Source: Callipepla californica brunnescens
Taxonomy: Eukaryota; Chordata; Aves; Galliformes; Odontophoridae
Length of the DNA: 64,000 nucleotides
NCBI GenBank assembly: GCA_023055505.1
Contig: JALIRH010000076.1
Span: forward strand, 186,001 to 250,000
Direction of reading: 5' to 3'
Part shown: positions 11,599 through 23,003 of the stretch, one piece after another
Numbering within the stretch: position 1 is the stretch's first letter
Layout of the letters: each line of letters starts with the position of its first letter
Position numbers and translations under genes: made by a program
The notes under the pieces: model-generated
Databases searched by the model: none
The model's input: only the letters and a program-made list of their open reading frames with translations
Told to the model about the DNA's origin: nothing

Positions 11599-11676
11599 AT
11601 GAAGACAATGAAGCAACAACTAAGAAACTTAGAAGATGTTAACCCAGTGATGAGAAAGAAACAAGGAAATGGCAAG
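11599..11676 (+). pseudogene. RANBP2: RANBP2 internal-repeat exon, diverged
   Basis: A 78-bp exon with TATTTCAG acceptor and GTGCGT donor, whose phases fit the preceding exon (2+75+1). It reads DEDNEATTKKLRRC and then TAA in frame. This resembles the acidic DEDFETAVKKL segment of the RANBP2 internal-repeat/SUMO-ligase region, but the rest is poorly conserved. The in-frame stop argues for a pseudogene. Confidence 0.55.
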
Positions 11677-12522
11677 GTGCGTCTGGAAACACAGTAGTTA
11701 ATTTGTGAGATGCTGAAGTTTAATCTTCAAATCTGGAGGGCGCTTGGGCCGCGAGGCTGACTTGCTGTTTCCTGAGATGGATAGTTTTAGAAATGCTGAC
11801 CTACATTTTGGAGGGCCTCAAACCAAGGACATCAAACTGTTTTCCTACCCTGAGACTTCTGTCTTTCTTTTGTCTGGGTAGAGCTGAGCTTTGCGAGATG
11901 CTTTGAAAGGCTGGGACGTGGAAAAACTCTCTCTGTGAACGTTTGCTACTTCTGCAGATAGTTGACTTAGATTCTAGGAGTTAATGCCAAGTGTTCTTTT
12001 TCAAAGTACTGTGTTTTAAAATACAGCTCTATGGTTTTTACTGTTAAAGACACACATGCAGAAGACTGAATGTGCTTGCCTACGTGCTTATGGTTCTCTT
12101 GGCTGTGCCTCAAACATCAGTGTTCTGTAACACAGTCCGGATAGATAGCTCTATAAGCAAGGGTTGTTTTCTGAGGGTGTGAGCCTCTGTGTACTAAAAA
12201 GAGGTGGCATCCGTGGAGCTATCGGAAATGTAAGTAAATGCTGAAGGAAGCTTGCAGTAGTGGCAGTTGCACGATTGTGATCTTTGTTATTGTATGGCAG
12301 TTCTTTGATAGCAGTGGAAAACCAAAGTGTTACAGAGGTGCAGTTCCCTAGTTACCCTGAGTGAGTGACTTTTTAAATAATGATGCTATTTCAAGAGTTC
12401 AAATCTGAATGTTAGATGTTCTGGATGTTGTTAGGTTCCTTTATAACGTATGTGCCAAAAACGATTTCAGGATTGTGCTGCCTTCCACCTGCTGTTTTCC
12501 ACTAATTCTTTGTTCTTGGCAG
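11677..12522 (+). other. RANBP2 intron (plus strand)
   Basis: Intronic by position. No repeat or gene recognised. Confidence 0.5.
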
Positions 12523-12938
12523 TAGGCACCCCGGTCCAAAACGAATTGGAGAGCTAATGTGTTACTACTTTGGAAATTAAACCTCCTGAGAAGGGCAAAG
12601 GAGAAACTCCGGATGTTCCTTCCATGTCTGTCTGTGGCGTCAGCAGTAACGTTAACGATGAGGATGATAAGCTGTTAGGCTCTCCTGACTCATCTGCTTA
12701 CTGTTTTGTTAATCTTGGGAGAGTGAAGTTACAAGCTCAACTGATGTAGTCTCTCCAAGTGAGGAAGAACGACGTACTCCGCCAAGCAGCAGCGGTATTT
12801 GTGCAGTCTGTGTCTAGCAGTGGAGAACCAGATTCCCCTGAAACCACTCACGTACCACAGAATTTATCAGGAGCTGATGGTAAAGCTGTGGACTTGTCAG
12901 CTGAAAAAGTGATCCCGAGCATTCAGAGTCAACCCACG
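12523..12938 (+). pseudogene. RANBP2: RANBP2 exon after the SUMO-ligase region
   Basis: Bounded by TTCTTGGCAG and CACG|GTAAAG. It contains SVCGVSSNVNDEDDKL, which corresponds to the acidic FCGVCSDTDED segment. After frame changes it contains SSGEPDSPETTHVP and KAVDLSAEKV, matching the EPDS...PVDLS stretch of RANBP2. The homologous stretches lie in different frames, with a stop (TAG) at about 12748. The total of 416 bp fits the expected splice phases. Confidence 0.75.
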
Positions 12939-13390
12939 GTAAAGTTAGGAGTATGTTTTGGTGTTTGTGTGTGTAGAAACTGGAGTATGCGTTATTTATA
13001 GATGAGTTTAATTGAGCCATTGCATCAGGCAGATGCAGTACCAACACCGAATTTGAAGCACATGGGTGTCAATCTAGCAAAGATGTGAAGGGGAATGAAA
13101 ATACTTCCGTCCATCAAATTCTGGTTTGTTCAGATGACACTGCTCCAGAGCACTGCTCCTCTCTGTCGTGTGATTTATACTGTAACGAGGTTACTGTGAA
13201 ATACCATGTGAGTGCTTACTCGAGTTCAGTGGATCTGCAGAGAGTCACAGCTATCACGGAAACTCAGTCTTGAGCAGTTTTTTGGACTAGAATAAAAAAG
13301 CTGTCACTGTGAGAAGTCACGTGCAATTTTTAAAGCTTCTCCAGTTTTTTCTTATAGCTCTTCATCTCTTAATTGTAGGTAAAATCTTCA
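12939..13390 (+). other. Intronic sequence with an unassigned open stretch
   Basis: Between recognisable RANBP2 exons. A frame at about 13036-13273 is open (SSKDVKGNENTSVHQIL) but I cannot match it to RANBP2 with confidence. It may be a decayed exon. Confidence 0.35.
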
Positions 13391-13560
13391 GATGTGTGAA
13401 CACATCTGAGCAGCTGTTTTTGGAGTGCAGCCAGCCCGTAAGGCAGATGAAGATGAAGGTGGCAGTGATGATGAGGTGGTCCGCAGTGATGCTCTCCACT
13501 TGGAGCCAGTTGTCTCCTTACCAGAGGAGAGGGAACTGCCAGACCTTAACAAGAACAATA
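13391..13560 (+). pseudogene. RANBP2: RANBP2 exon leading into RanBD4, truncated
   Basis: Contains [20 protein letters not shown] followed by [19 protein letters not shown]. This clearly matches the GAAVFGTQ...EDGSDEEVV...HFEPIVSLPE approach to the last Ran-binding domain. After [12 protein letters not shown] the similarity ends and a TAA-containing stretch follows. The core of RanBD4 and the cyclophilin domain do not appear downstream. Confidence 0.8.
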
Positions 13561-15756
13561 ATATAACCGTATCTACTAACAGCAGGTTTTTTAAGGGGGG
13601 GAAAAAAAAAGGTTTAACTTTGCTTTCTGTCTTCTGTGCTTTGTTCTGTATTTTCTTACTCGGCCTGTGTGGAAACGCATTGCTGTTCTGAATCTTAGTA
13701 CGGCTTTGTACTGGGGAAGCACATCAGTGAGTGATGCAAACTGTACTGTTTCATTTCTGGAGTCAGTGTTGGTTGTGCAGATTTGTATAGGTAACCTGGA
13801 GAGGTTAAAACCGATTCATGATAGCGTCTTTGGAAAGCGATGTAGAGGGGGAACTTGAGTAATGGCCAAACAACTGTGTGATTTTTTTCTGGACATAACT
13901 TTTAGCCTGAGTTCTGTGAAAGCCTTCCCAGATGGATTTCAGAAACTTCAGGAATCATAGAGCAGTAAAGATGGAGCGCAATTAACTGAGGCTAAGAAAA
14001 GTTAACATCTGTAGTTGGTGAAGAAATAGCTCTTGAGGAAGTAAAAGAACTTGGAAGCTTAAGTAAAGCTTAGTGCACCTTGAAGCAGCCTTATGTAACT
14101 TTGTAAGGCTGGAACATCTGGGTTTCGTATTTCAGCTTAGTGTGCCCTATCAGATGAGAAGCTTGCAATGCTTACGGTCTTCTAGTTTGGCTTCCTGTAG
14201 GGAATGTAAATTACAGATTAGTGTAATGGTTAAACAGGACTAAGAGCACAAAGAAGCAATGTGTCATGTCCTGTAATTGGAACATCTAATCTGATGTAGT
14301 CTGCAAAACGTCGTCTTCCTCTTCGGTGTTTTGTATGCCTTTCCCCATTTGTTGTAATCGTGCTGGGACTTGTGTGGTTCTCTTTCTTGCTTTACCTGCT
14401 CTTTTTCTCCTGCAGTGTCACCTCTCCCACCAGAAATGCCTTCTGTCACAAAGAATCAAATAATTGTTCTTCACATCTCTGGAACATTTGAGCTTAACTT
14501 ATATTTATGTTTTTGTGATGCCAACGATTTACCCCTTTTTTTTTTTTTTTTTTTTTTTTTTTCTTCCTTACTTTAGTTGTGTCTGCTCTGAATAAGGCAT
14601 GGTGTGTGAACTGTTTGGCTTGTTCAACTTGCAGCACCAAGCTGATGCTCAGGTAAGATAATGGCTAGGTGCGATGCCTTCAGAACTACCGGCGGTTATC
14701 TTTACAGTACTAGATGTTGCTATAGCTGTAACTGTTACGGTACAACAGCTGTAGGAGCAGCATTGAGAAAATGTGCCTGGTCCTTCCTCTTGCACCCTTT
14801 ACTCATTTACATTTCTTTCAGCTTTCTGTTCCGTCCTTCCTTCAGTTCAGTCTTCTGAACTCTTCTCCTTTTTCATTCTTTATTTTTTCAGCGTTTAACT
14901 CTGAAGGGATAAGTTTGTTGAAATTGATCTGTCTTAAGAGAGAACGTTGTAAATAGGGACTGAACTCACTCAGAGTATTTCAGTCAGTCTACAACGCATA
15001 GAACTTCTGCAAGTCATTTCATGCCTACGTAGAAAGTGCAGTTGTAATTTTTTGTCTGTGCACTTTTGATACGACCTTTATTTCTTCAGTATCCCACTGA
15101 AACTTTGTCTGTTTCCCTACTCTGTCATTTTAGAAATGAATTTGTATGAAGGCTGTCAGCAAAAAGTGCTATGAGAAGTTTCCTCTGGAGCTGAAGAAAA
15201 GACTGAAGAAATGAGCTGAAACTGTTGGAAGGAAGCAAAGACTTTGTCTGCTGTCCCCTTTCCTTGTGAAAACGTTACAGACATGACTTGGGAGGCACTC
15301 TGAGGCTGTAATCAGACAGTAGGTGACGATGCACACCTATTATCTTCAAATTCTCCGTTCTCTCTACGTGTACCTGTGTACGTATTTGCTGATAATCAGA
15401 GACGCAATTAAATGTCAGCTCGCCTGGAAGGTTTCTGACCCCGGTAATGCAACAGTACCAGTGGGCCATTGTGCACGGTAGTGTCATTGATACTAATGAA
15501 AGTATTGGCGTGCAAATTAAGCGTGTGTACAAACTTTCAGGTGGCTTGGGCAAGAAACCAAACATACCTCATTTGCTGGAAAAAATACTGCGTAGATTTC
15601 AGGCGCAGTGGTCCCAGTGAGGAGCCTTGTTTAAAGTGGTTTGAAAAATATCCTGTTTCTAAATACAGTCACTGCATGAATGAACTGCTGCTGATAGTTT
15701 GTACTTACATGCTGCATCTTTATCCATCGGACTTAGCACAAAATATCTGTATGAAG
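13561..15756 (+). other. Unassigned sequence at the end of RANBP2
   Basis: Expected to hold the RanBD4 and cyclophilin exons, but none of their motifs are seen in any frame by eye. It contains poly-T at about 14537-14563. The sequence may be introns and UTR of a gene whose coding exons are lost. Confidence 0.4.
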
Positions 15757-16102
15757 TCTAATTCCCACTGCAAGAAATAAGTATACTCAGCACTACTTGA
15801 ATTTTGCTACATTCCATTCAGAGTAACGCATTGACTTTTACATCAGCTTTTGCATTTTATTCTGCTGGGCCATATTTAACAGTGTTCCGTTAAATAAATT
15901 GACACAGTTCTTTTTATTTCTTATTTTTGAGCAGAAACTCAGGTACAAGGTATTTCCAAAGGATAACAAAATTTGCCTTAATTATGCAGGATGCAGGAAG
16001 AATTTGGTTTCAAGTGTGAATGCCTGGGGTTAAAATTTAGCTTCTAGGAGCAGTAATGAAAATATGTATTTCAATTACCTGACAGTACTACTGTTGCACT
16101 GT
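15757..16102 (+). repeat. Arm 2 of the inverted repeat with 2190-2551; likely RANBP2 3' UTR
   Basis: Near-identical reverse complement of 2190-2551. It lies upstream of the polyadenylation signal at 16435, so it may belong to the 3' UTR. Before the proposed CR1-mediated inversion, this arm and its partner would have been direct repeats. Confidence 0.7.
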
Positions 16103-16434
16103 GAGTTTAAATAAATGCAGTTTGATCCTACTAGGATCTGTATCCTTAGGTGTCTTCTAGAACTGTGCTCTCAGATGGTCAGAATTCACTGCAGTGTGCT
16201 TGGGATTGTTTTATCCTATTGACTTCTGTCTGGGAAAATTGGTTGTATTTTTCCCTTTTGTACCAAAAAATACAGTTCCTTAGGAATTCTGTGTGGTACT
16301 GTGTTACCAAGTATGCAAACCTTTATTTCCTAGTAGAGAGTTATGCATTTTTTATGTAATTGTATCTTAGCGAGCAAACTTTCCTTTGCTGTTCTGGAAA
16401 ACCAATTGCTTTGTAACGTCTTTCCAGCATTCTC

Positions 16435-16440
16435 AATAAA
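16435..16440 (+). terminator. AATAAA polyadenylation signal
   Basis: AATAAA in a T/G-rich context about 330 bases after the inverted-repeat arm. It is in the right place to end the plus-strand RANBP2 transcript. Confidence 0.45.
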
Positions 16441-16522
16441 GGCTATGTTATTAAAACTGCATCACCTCTCTTATGTGAGTGCTTGAGATGGGCAGAAAAG
16501 CAACTAGTTAGCCTTAGTTTGT

Positions 16523-16690
16523 GTCACAGTGTTATACAGGGACACAAGGGAAACAGAGAAGGGAGAGAGGGAGGAAAAAAATCCTGCACCATCCATGGCT
16601 GTACGCTCTGGGGTGAGGAGGGGGGAGGGGGGGGAAGGATGGGACGGAGATAATAGATGGGTCTATGTGGAGGACTGGCTTAGGGAAGGA
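16523..16690 (-). mobile_element. Partial ERVL-like LTR
   Basis: TGTCACAGTGTTATACAGGG... matches the left end (3' end in minus orientation) of the complete LTR at 56293-56759, including a GAGAAGGGAGAGAG stretch and GATGGGTCTRTGTGG. The match ends near 16670-16690, where a different LTR-like sequence begins. Confidence 0.65.
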
Positions 16691-17015
16691 GGTTGTGTGT
16701 GCTTATCTTCAGAGCACTGCGAACAAAACAGCATGTTCGGATCACTCGATTCGCGAAGTGGTGCACCGTTGACCAGGCAACGATGAGGGAGCAAGTTTGC
16801 GTGGAACCAGGTGGCCCTGGTATGTGTGGGAAAAGAGCAACTAATTGGACACTGCTTATCTCGCAAGGATAGAGCAAGAACCACTGCTTAGCAATTATTC
16901 TAAAAATAGCATGTGTTCAGGGGTGTAAAAGTATTGCAACCTGCGCAATAAAGTTGGCTCAGCTGCATAATCGTATTAATGTCTCTCTGAGTCCTTGCAT
17001 CGGCATCTTAAGATC
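16691..17015 (+). mobile_element. LTR-like segment with AATAAA, plus orientation
   Basis: Contains GCAATAAAGTTGGC (AATAAA at 16947-16952) followed by a short region ending near GTCCTTGCATCGGC. This arrangement is typical of R-U5 in a retroviral LTR. It seems to interrupt the LTR remnant on its left. Exact ends and family are not clear. Confidence 0.4.
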
Positions 17016-17130
17016 GTTCTGACGTGGCCGTGGTTCATCCTCCTGGGGTCACTGCAACAGGTCTACTCAAATTGTGCCGTTGTTTTTTGGAGGAAAGGTA
17101 ACTTCTATCTATATAGAAACATAACAGTAA

Positions 17131-17952
17131 TTAACATGCATTACATACAAACATATTTATACATATATAAACATGGAATCTCAGACTGCACTCTCCCAGC
17201 ATCAAATTCCCTTGTGGTACACACTGGATGTCCCCATTTTCTTCCATCACCCACCAGGTGCACCCAGGTCCCTGTGCCAAAATGGTTCCACGGAGGGGTT
17301 TGCCCTTTCCAGAGGCTGGAAGGACCCACACTGCTTTTCCCAACATACTTTTCACATGTACTACAGGGACCTTATCTCCCTCTATGGTCTGTAGGGACCT
17401 GGATTGTGTAGGACTATCTCAGTTGACTGATCCCCTAGTATTGACCAACCAGGTGGCTTCTGACAGATTCTTCTTCCAGTGCTTAAATGTCCTGCCACCC
17501 ATTGCTTTCAGTGTGGTTTTTAACAACCCGTTGTAGTGCTCGATCTTACCAGCAGCTGGTGCATGGTAGCGGATATGATAGACCCATTCAATGCCACGTT
17601 CTTTGGCCCAAATATCCACAAGTGAATTTTTGAAATGAGTCCCATTATCAGACTCGGTTCTTTCTGGGGTTCCATGTTGCCATAGGATTTGCTTCTCTAA
17701 GCCTAAGATGGTGTTTTGGGCGGTAGCATGGGGTACTGCACATGTTTCAAGCCACTTGGTAGTCGCCTCCACCATGGTGACTACATAATGCTTAGCATCG
17801 CAAGTTTGTGGCAAGGTGATATAATCAACCCACCATGCCTCCCCATATTTATACTTCTGCCATCGCCCTTCTTGCCAGAGAGGTTTCATCCTCTTGGCTT
17901 GTTTAATTATGGCACACATATGCCTAACATTGCTGGGTTCCCACTGAAACAA
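17131..17952 (-). pseudogene. ERV integrase fragment (broken)
   Basis: A minus-strand frame 17952-17419 encodes retroviral integrase core. WWVDYITLP carries the first catalytic Asp, ESDNGTHFKN the second, and the third motif region reads AAGKIEHYNG with Glu. After a break, 17355-17131 encodes the integrase C-terminal domain (KSMLGKAVWVLP, PGCTWWVMEENG). No env follows, and an ERVL-like LTR fragment lies downstream, so an ERVL-type element is likely. The reading frame is interrupted, the element lacks gag/RT here, and it is inactive. Confidence 0.8.
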
Positions 17953-17975
17953 ATCAACAAATTAAATGCTAATCT

Positions 17976-18248
17976 TTGCAATTATATGCTATTGACAAAG
18001 TTCATGAAAAAAACGAGGTGATGGAGTCACTATCTGAGCCTCTGAGCTGTGGTCTCATTATGGAACAACCAAGCTTTGACATTTCTGCTGCTTCTCCAAC
18101 AAGTGCCAAGAGTACTTTCTCCTTGTTCCGGTTTTCCTCTCCTACAGTCTACTTCAATTCAATACATATTTTTTCCCCAAGTAAAGGAGAAGCTGGGATT
18201 CAAAGCAATCTGAATTTTTCCCTTTTGTTTTCTGTTAAAGGAAACTAG
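17976..18248 (+). other. Exon-like open segment, unrecognised
   Basis: Open frame containing EKNEVMESLSEPLSCGLIM and SAASPTSAKSTFSLF, with amino-acid composition like a disordered coding exon. No domain is recognised. It lies between an ERV fragment and an LTR, in the segment proposed to be inverted. It could be a remnant exon or chance. Confidence 0.25.
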
Positions 18249-18490
18249 CTTGGGAGTCGGAGACCTCCAGAACAAGATTTTTGACCAGAGATCAGCTCGA
18301 TTCAGAGTGCTGACAGCGCTGCCTTTAATACATCAGCGCTAGATGACACACTGCAGGAAAACAGGTGTATGGGAACTGTTGAATCATGGCCTGAACCACT
18401 GATTGATCACCTGAGGTGAGCACTGAGTCAGCCACAGGGGCACAAGTGAGTGTGATTGGAAGGGGTGGAGTTTGACTCCACCTCTCCCAA

Positions 18491-18703
18491 GACCCCATTT
18501 AAGGGCTGACCACCACCAGGCAAGGATCTCTGGTTGGAGATCCCTTCCTGGTGGAGTTATTGGCAAACCTCAACCATCTTCAAAGGTGAGCCACTCTTTC
18601 CTTGTTAACAATCTGTATACCATCTACTTAAGCCCATCTAAAATATACCATCTTTGGCACCATTTCTTTTGGGTGATGTTCTTGGGGGTTATTTGCCCTA
18701 CAA
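18491..18703 (+). repeat. LTR-like repeat, inverted partner of 42699-42914
   Basis: From CCCCATTTAAGGGCTG (TATA-like) to GGGTTATTTGCCCTACA. The reverse complement is present at 42699-42914. Both copies contain the GATCYCTN...GGAGTTATTGGCAA and AGGTGAGCCACTCT blocks. The arrangement suggests the R-U5 part of an LTR. Confidence 0.6.
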
Positions 18704-18709
18704 CAGGAA

Positions 18710-19535
18710 ATACATTTTCATTACATTTTTCCTTATTATGCAGTACATATACTGTTGATTTATTTTAAAGCACCATTTTTCTGTATAATTCCAGTTTCTA
18801 TTTCAAAGCCAGACAAACCTTGGGCAAAATGAATGCAGCAAGCAAAGAAGAGTTATTACAGTATAGATAGCAAAGCCTATGGTGCATGCACAAGGCAGGG
18901 CTGGTGGAGGGAGGCAGAGCCCCCACATACACAGCCACCACCTCTCCCAGCAATGCCAGCACTTGTGGCCATGGGCTGTGCAAAGCCGGAGATTTTAATG
19001 CCATAGTGCAGAACTGCAGCAAGACATTCTGCCTCCCAACTCCACGGGCACAGCAGCAGAAGCAGGCAACCCTGTGCCACACATCACCTGCATTAAATGT
19101 CTCTGCACTGAACGGCAGCCAGCAGTAATTCCTCCAGTCTATCCATCAGTCTTCAGGGACTGGAGGATGAGATGCTGACTGCATACCACACTGCACAGAA
19201 CCTCTTTTATTGCTAAGAAGTTTGGCACTTCCTTATCGCATCATAAATCAGCACCGAGAGAATAAGCACATGGGTTTTCCAAACAGCACATTAAATCAAG
19301 TGTCACCAGGAAAGTAACAAGCGTGGTAATGACATGAACAATTGTATCCTGCCTGGAAGACAGAGAATATAAGCTGTTTCTTCAATTGTATTTTGGCAGA
19401 CCCATTCACACTGATATAATCAGATTGCATCAGCAATTCTACTGTTATCTCCCTTGTAAGATTTACACTCCCCCTCCGGAAAGGCTTTGTTGGTACGTGA
19501 GGCCCACGTTAGCATCTCAGAACATCAAGAAGAAA
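18710..19535. other. Unassigned sequence right of the LTR-like repeat
   Basis: No gene recognised. The 3' flank of CR1 copy 2 lies at 19535. Under the inversion model this stretch was once next to CR1 copy 1. Confidence 0.35.
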
Positions 19536-19625
19536 CATAGATTCATAGATACATTAGGTTGGAAAGGACCTACAAGATCATCTAGTCCAACCATCCTCAC
19601 ACCACCATCCCTACCAGCCAAGCTA

Positions 19626-21581
19626 CTAAATCAAATCCCTCAGCACCTCATCTAAACGCTTCTTGAACACCGCTAGGGACGGTGCCTCAACCACCTCCCT
19701 AGGCAGGCCATTCCAGTGCCGGACCACTCTCTCAGAGAAAAAATTTTTCCTCAAGTCTAATCTAAATCTTCCCCGGCACAACTTGTGGCCATTCCCTCTT
19801 GTCCTGTCATTAGTTACCTGGGAGAAGAGGCCGACCCCCTCCTTACCACAGCCTCCCTTCAGGAAGTGGTAGAGTGCAGTGAGGTCTCCTCTAAGCCTCC
19901 TTTTCCCCAAACTAAACAATCCCAGCTCCCACAGCCGCTCCTCGTAAGACTTGTGCTCCAGACCCCTCACCAGTTTTGTTGCCCTTCTCTGAACACGCTC
20001 CAGGGCCTCGATGTCTTTCTTGTAGTGAGGGGCCCAAAACTGAACGCAGTACTCGAGGTGCGGCCGCACCAGAGCTGAGTACAGGGGGATGATCACCTCC
20101 CTGCTCCTGCTGGCCACACTATTCCTAATACAGGCCAGGATGCCATTGGCCTTCTTGGCCACCTGGGCACACTGCCGGCTCATATTGAGCCGAGCATCAA
20201 CCAACACCCCCAGGTCCTTTTCCTCTATACACTCCTCAAGCCATTCTGCCCCAAGCCTATAGCATTGCATGGGGTTATTGTGGCCAAAGTGCAGGACCCG
20301 GCACTTGGCCTTATTGAACCTCATCCCATTGACCTCAGCCCAACTGTCTAGCCTATCCAGATCCCGCTGAAGGGCCTCCCTACCCTCAGGCAGATCGACA
20401 CATCCTCCCAACTTGGTGTCATCCGCAAACTTGCTGAGGGTACACTCAATCCCCTCATCCAGGTCATCAATAAAGATATTAAACAAGACGGGCCCCAATA
20501 CCGACCCTTGGGGGACACCACTCGTGACAGGACGCCAGCTGGACTTGAATCCATTAACCACTACCCGCTGGGCACGGCCCTCTAGCCAATTCTCAACCCA
20601 GAGAAGAGGGAACCTGTCCACACCATGGGCTGCCAGCTTCTGCAGGAGAATACTGTGGGAGACCGTGTCAAAGGCTTTGCTGAAGTCCAGGTAGACTACA
20701 TCAACAGCCTTTCCCTCATCTACCAGTCTGGTCACCCAGTCGTAGAAGGAGATGAGGTTGGACAAGCACGACCTGCCCTTTGTGAACCCGTGCTGGCTGG
20801 GTCTGATCCCCTGATTGCCACGCACGTGCCGTGTGATCTCCCTCAAGATCAATTGCTCCATAACTTTCCCTGATACCGAGGTCAGGCTGACAGGCCTGTA
20901 GTTCCCCGGATCTTCCTTACGGCCTTTCCTGTAGATGGGAGTCACATCGGCAAGCCTCCAATCTTGCAGGACCTCTCCAGATGACCAGGAATGCTGATAG
21001 ATGGCAGAAAGCGGCTTGGTAATCACCTCTGCCAGCTCCCTTAGCACCCTTGGGTGGATCCCATCTGGCCCCATGGACTTGTGGCAGTTCAAATGGAGGA
21101 GCAGGTCTCTGACTGTCTCTGCTAGGATCACAGGGGGTGTATGATGCGCTTCGTCCCAGACTTCCAGGTCAGGGCGAGAAGTATCCTGAGGATAACTGGT
21201 CTGTCTATTAAAGACAGACGTGAAGAAGGCATTGAGAACCTCAGCCTTTTCCTTATCCTCTGTGGTTACATTCCCTGCCGCATCAAGTAAAGCAGGGAAA
21301 TTCTCCTTAGTTCTTCTTTTACTGTTAATATATTTATAAAAGGATTTTTTGTTCTCCTTTACTGCAGTAGCCAGTCTAAGTTCAAGCTGGGCTTTTGCAT
21401 TTCTAACTTCCTGCCTGCAAATCTTGGCAAGTTCCCTGTAGTCTCCCCAAGTAGTCTGTCCCATCTTCCAGAGGGCATAGACTCTCTTTTTCTCCCGGAG
21501 TCTCAACAAAAGATCCCGGTTCATCCACACTGGCCTTTTTCCCCTCCAGCTTGACTTACGGGACTCAGGGACAGCCTGCAC
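19626..21581 (-). CDS. CR1 copy 2 reverse transcriptase ORF (651 codons)
   Basis: Same length as in copy 1 and nearly the same protein. It has [19 protein letters not shown] and FADD catalytic motifs and the CR1 C-terminal domain. It is continuous in frame with the fusion ORF except for the TAG. The intact 651-codon frame in both copies indicates recent insertion or recent homogenisation. Its first codon after the TAG is GTG. Confidence 0.85.
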   Translation of the reverse strand: MQAVPESRKSSWRGKRPVWMNRDLLLRLREKKRVYALWKMGQTTWGDYRELAKICRQEVRNAKAQLELRLATAVKENKKSFYKYINSKRRTKENFPALLDAAGNVTTEDKEKAEVLNAFFTSVFNRQTSYPQDTSRPDLEVWDEAHHTPPVILAETVRDLLLHLNCHKSMGPDGIHPRVLRELAEVITKPLSAIYQHSWSSGEVLQDWRLADVTPIYRKGRKEDPGNYRPVSLTSVSGKVMEQLILREITRHVRGNQGIRPSQHGFTKGRSCLSNLISFYDWVTRLVDEGKAVDVVYLDFSKAFDTVSHSILLQKLAAHGVDRFPLLWVENWLEGRAQRVVVNGFKSSWRPVTSGVPQGSVLGPVLFNIFIDDLDEGIECTLSKFADDTKLGGCVDLPEGREALQRDLDRLDSWAEVNGMRFNKAKCRVLHFGHNNPMQCYRLGAEWLEECIEEKDLGVLVDARLNMSRQCAQVAKKANGILACIRNSVASRSREVIIPLYSALVRPHLEYCVQFWAPHYKKDIEALERVQRRATKLVRGLEHKSYEERLWELGLFSLGKRRLRGDLTALYHFLKGGCGKEGVGLFSQVTNDRTRGNGHKLCRGRFRLDLRKNFFSERVVRHWNGLPREVVEAPSLAVFKKRLDEVLRDLI

Positions 21582-23003
21582 CTATGCCTTTAAGATTTCC
21601 ATCTTGAGGAGGACCCAGGCTTCCTGGACCCCTTTACCCCTCAGGAGCGAGTCCCAAGGGACCCTTGCAACAAGCGTCCTGAACAGGTCAAAGTCTGCCC
21701 TCCGGAAGTCCAAGGTAGCAGTTTTGCTAGTCACCCTCTTGATGTCACCAAGAATAGCAAACTCTACCATTTCATGGCCACTCTGGCCAAGACGATCCCC
21801 AACCTTCACATCTCCTACTAGTCCTTCTCTGTTAGTGAAGAGCAGGTCTAGCAGGGCACCTCCCCTGATAGGTTCTTGCACCAGCTGTGTCAGGAAGCAA
21901 TCTTCCACACACTCCAGAAATCTCATGGACTGCTTCCTCTGTGCAGAATTATATTTCCAGCATATATCAGGGAAGTTGAAGTCCCCCATGAGAACTAGCG
22001 CTGGCCATCGTGCAACATCTACTAGTTGCTTGTAGAACACCTCATCTATCTCTTCATCTTGGCTAGGCGGTCTGTAACAGAGCCCCACCACGATGTCACT
22101 CCTACAGACCATCCCCCTGATCCTTACCCACAGACACTCCACTTGGTCATTTCCAACCTCAAGCTCTTCAACATCAAGACACTCTTTGATATAGAGAGCT
22201 ATGCCACCACCCTTTTTTCCCCGCCTATCCCTTCTGAAGAGCTTGTAGCCATCCATCCCAGTACTCCAGTCATGGGAGGGGTCCCACCATGTTTCCGTAA
22301 TAGCAATAGTTATGTCTCTAACCCGGGCCCCAGGGAGACAGCACACTTCCCTACGGCACGGGTCTGGTCTGCAAATGGGGCCCTCAGTACCCCTGAGAAG
22401 GGAGCCACCCACCACGATCACCTTTCTTTCCTTCTTGGCAGCGGCAGTCTCAATGCACGGAGTCGACTGCCTTGCCATTGGTGACTTCTTGGGAGAATCT
22501 TCCCGCTCCTCCCCCCTTATTTCTCCTTCAACATCCAACACTGCAAACCTATTGTTTAGAGGGACTTGAGGAGACGATGTAGGCAGAGGGGGAGATCGCC
22601 TACAGTACCGAGCTGGGACTCTCTGCCAGCCCTCCCCACCCCTCAGATACCCCCCCTCAACCTGACGGGGGCAGGTCAGGGAGTCCACCACCAAATTCGG
22701 GGGATCACCCGGGTGCCTTTCTCTCTGGCACTCGAGGGAGCTACTCCACCAGTCAATTTCCTGCTCGCAGTCCCTGATGGCCCTCAGTCTCTCAACCTCC
22801 TCTTTCAGTTCTATCACCATGCTAAGCAGATCTTCAACCTGTTCACACCTCATGCAGGAGATCTGCTTACCATCCTCCTCCAGCAGCAGCAGGCTCTGGC
22901 ACTCACTGCAACCAGAGACCTGTGTAGCCACATTTCTAGGCAGACCTTCTGTCTGGGTCGCCACCATCTTTTTACGGCAAGCCCTCTGTCTGGTAGAGAC
23001 CAT
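21582..23003 (-). CDS. CR1 copy 2 ORF1-endonuclease fusion (473 aa)
   Basis: A single frame of 473 codons. Residues 32-53 have CxxC...CxxC. A coiled coil follows at about 55-80. Residues 194-230 are the N-terminal piece of the ORF1 SGNH-esterase (VVGGSLLRGTEGP). From about 231 it is endonuclease: ITETWWD, DGYKLFRRDR, GLCYRPPS, VLMGDFNFPDICW. The remainder of the esterase and the first half of the endonuclease are missing, but the fusion is in frame. The C-terminal catalytic motif is S408-G409-H410 in place of SDH, so nicking activity is probably lost. It ends with TAG at 21582-21584, directly followed by the RT frame. ORF1 and ORF2 are normally separate in CR1. Confidence 0.85.
   Translation of the reverse strand: MVSTRQRACRKKMVATQTEGLPRNVATQVSGCSECQSLLLLEEDGKQISCMRCEQVEDLLSMVIELKEEVERLRAIRDCEQEIDWWSSSLECQRERHPGDPPNLVVDSLTCPRQVEGGYLRGGEGWQRVPARYCRRSPPLPTSSPQVPLNNRFAVLDVEGEIRGEEREDSPKKSPMARQSTPCIETAAAKKERKVIVVGGSLLRGTEGPICRPDPCRREVCCLPGARVRDITIAITETWWDPSHDWSTGMDGYKLFRRDRRGKKGGGIALYIKECLDVEELEVGNDQVECLWVRIRGMVCRSDIVVGLCYRPPSQDEEIDEVFYKQLVDVARWPALVLMGDFNFPDICWKYNSAQRKQSMRFLECVEDCFLTQLVQEPIRGGALLDLLFTNREGLVGDVKVGDRLGQSGHEMVEFAILGDIKRVTSKTATLDFRRADFDLFRTLVARVPWDSLLRGKGVQEAWVLLKMEILKA

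Larger units (their letters stand above)
8936..16440 (+). pseudogene. RANBP2: RANBP2 3' half, rearranged and decayed (plus strand)
   Basis: RANBP2 is the giant FG nucleoporin of the cytoplasmic pore filaments, with TPR, RanBD, zinc-finger, SUMO-E3 and cyclophilin regions. This half begins right at the 3' end of CR1 copy 1. Exons seen on the plus strand: 8936-9883, 11599-11676, 12523-12938 and about 13391-13560, with a likely 3' UTR and AATAAA at 16435-16440. The inter-RanBD linker, the FG/SUMO-region flank and the acidic approach to RanBD4 are recognisable. RanBD3 is almost wholly deleted. The RanBD4 core and cyclophilin domain were not found. The 5' half lies on the opposite strand (23511-32239), consistent with an inversion through the CR1 pair. 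Confidence 0.85.

Noticed and set aside
13561..15756. Search for RANBP2 RanBD4 and cyclophilin exons
   Set aside because: Neither the RanBD WKERG-type motif nor the cyclophilin FHRVIP/GGQSIYG-type motifs appear by eye, so no feature was called there.
16691..17015. Naming the plus-oriented LTR as part of the integrase-bearing ERV
   Set aside because: Its orientation is opposite to that of the integrase fragment, so it cannot be its own LTR in the present arrangement.
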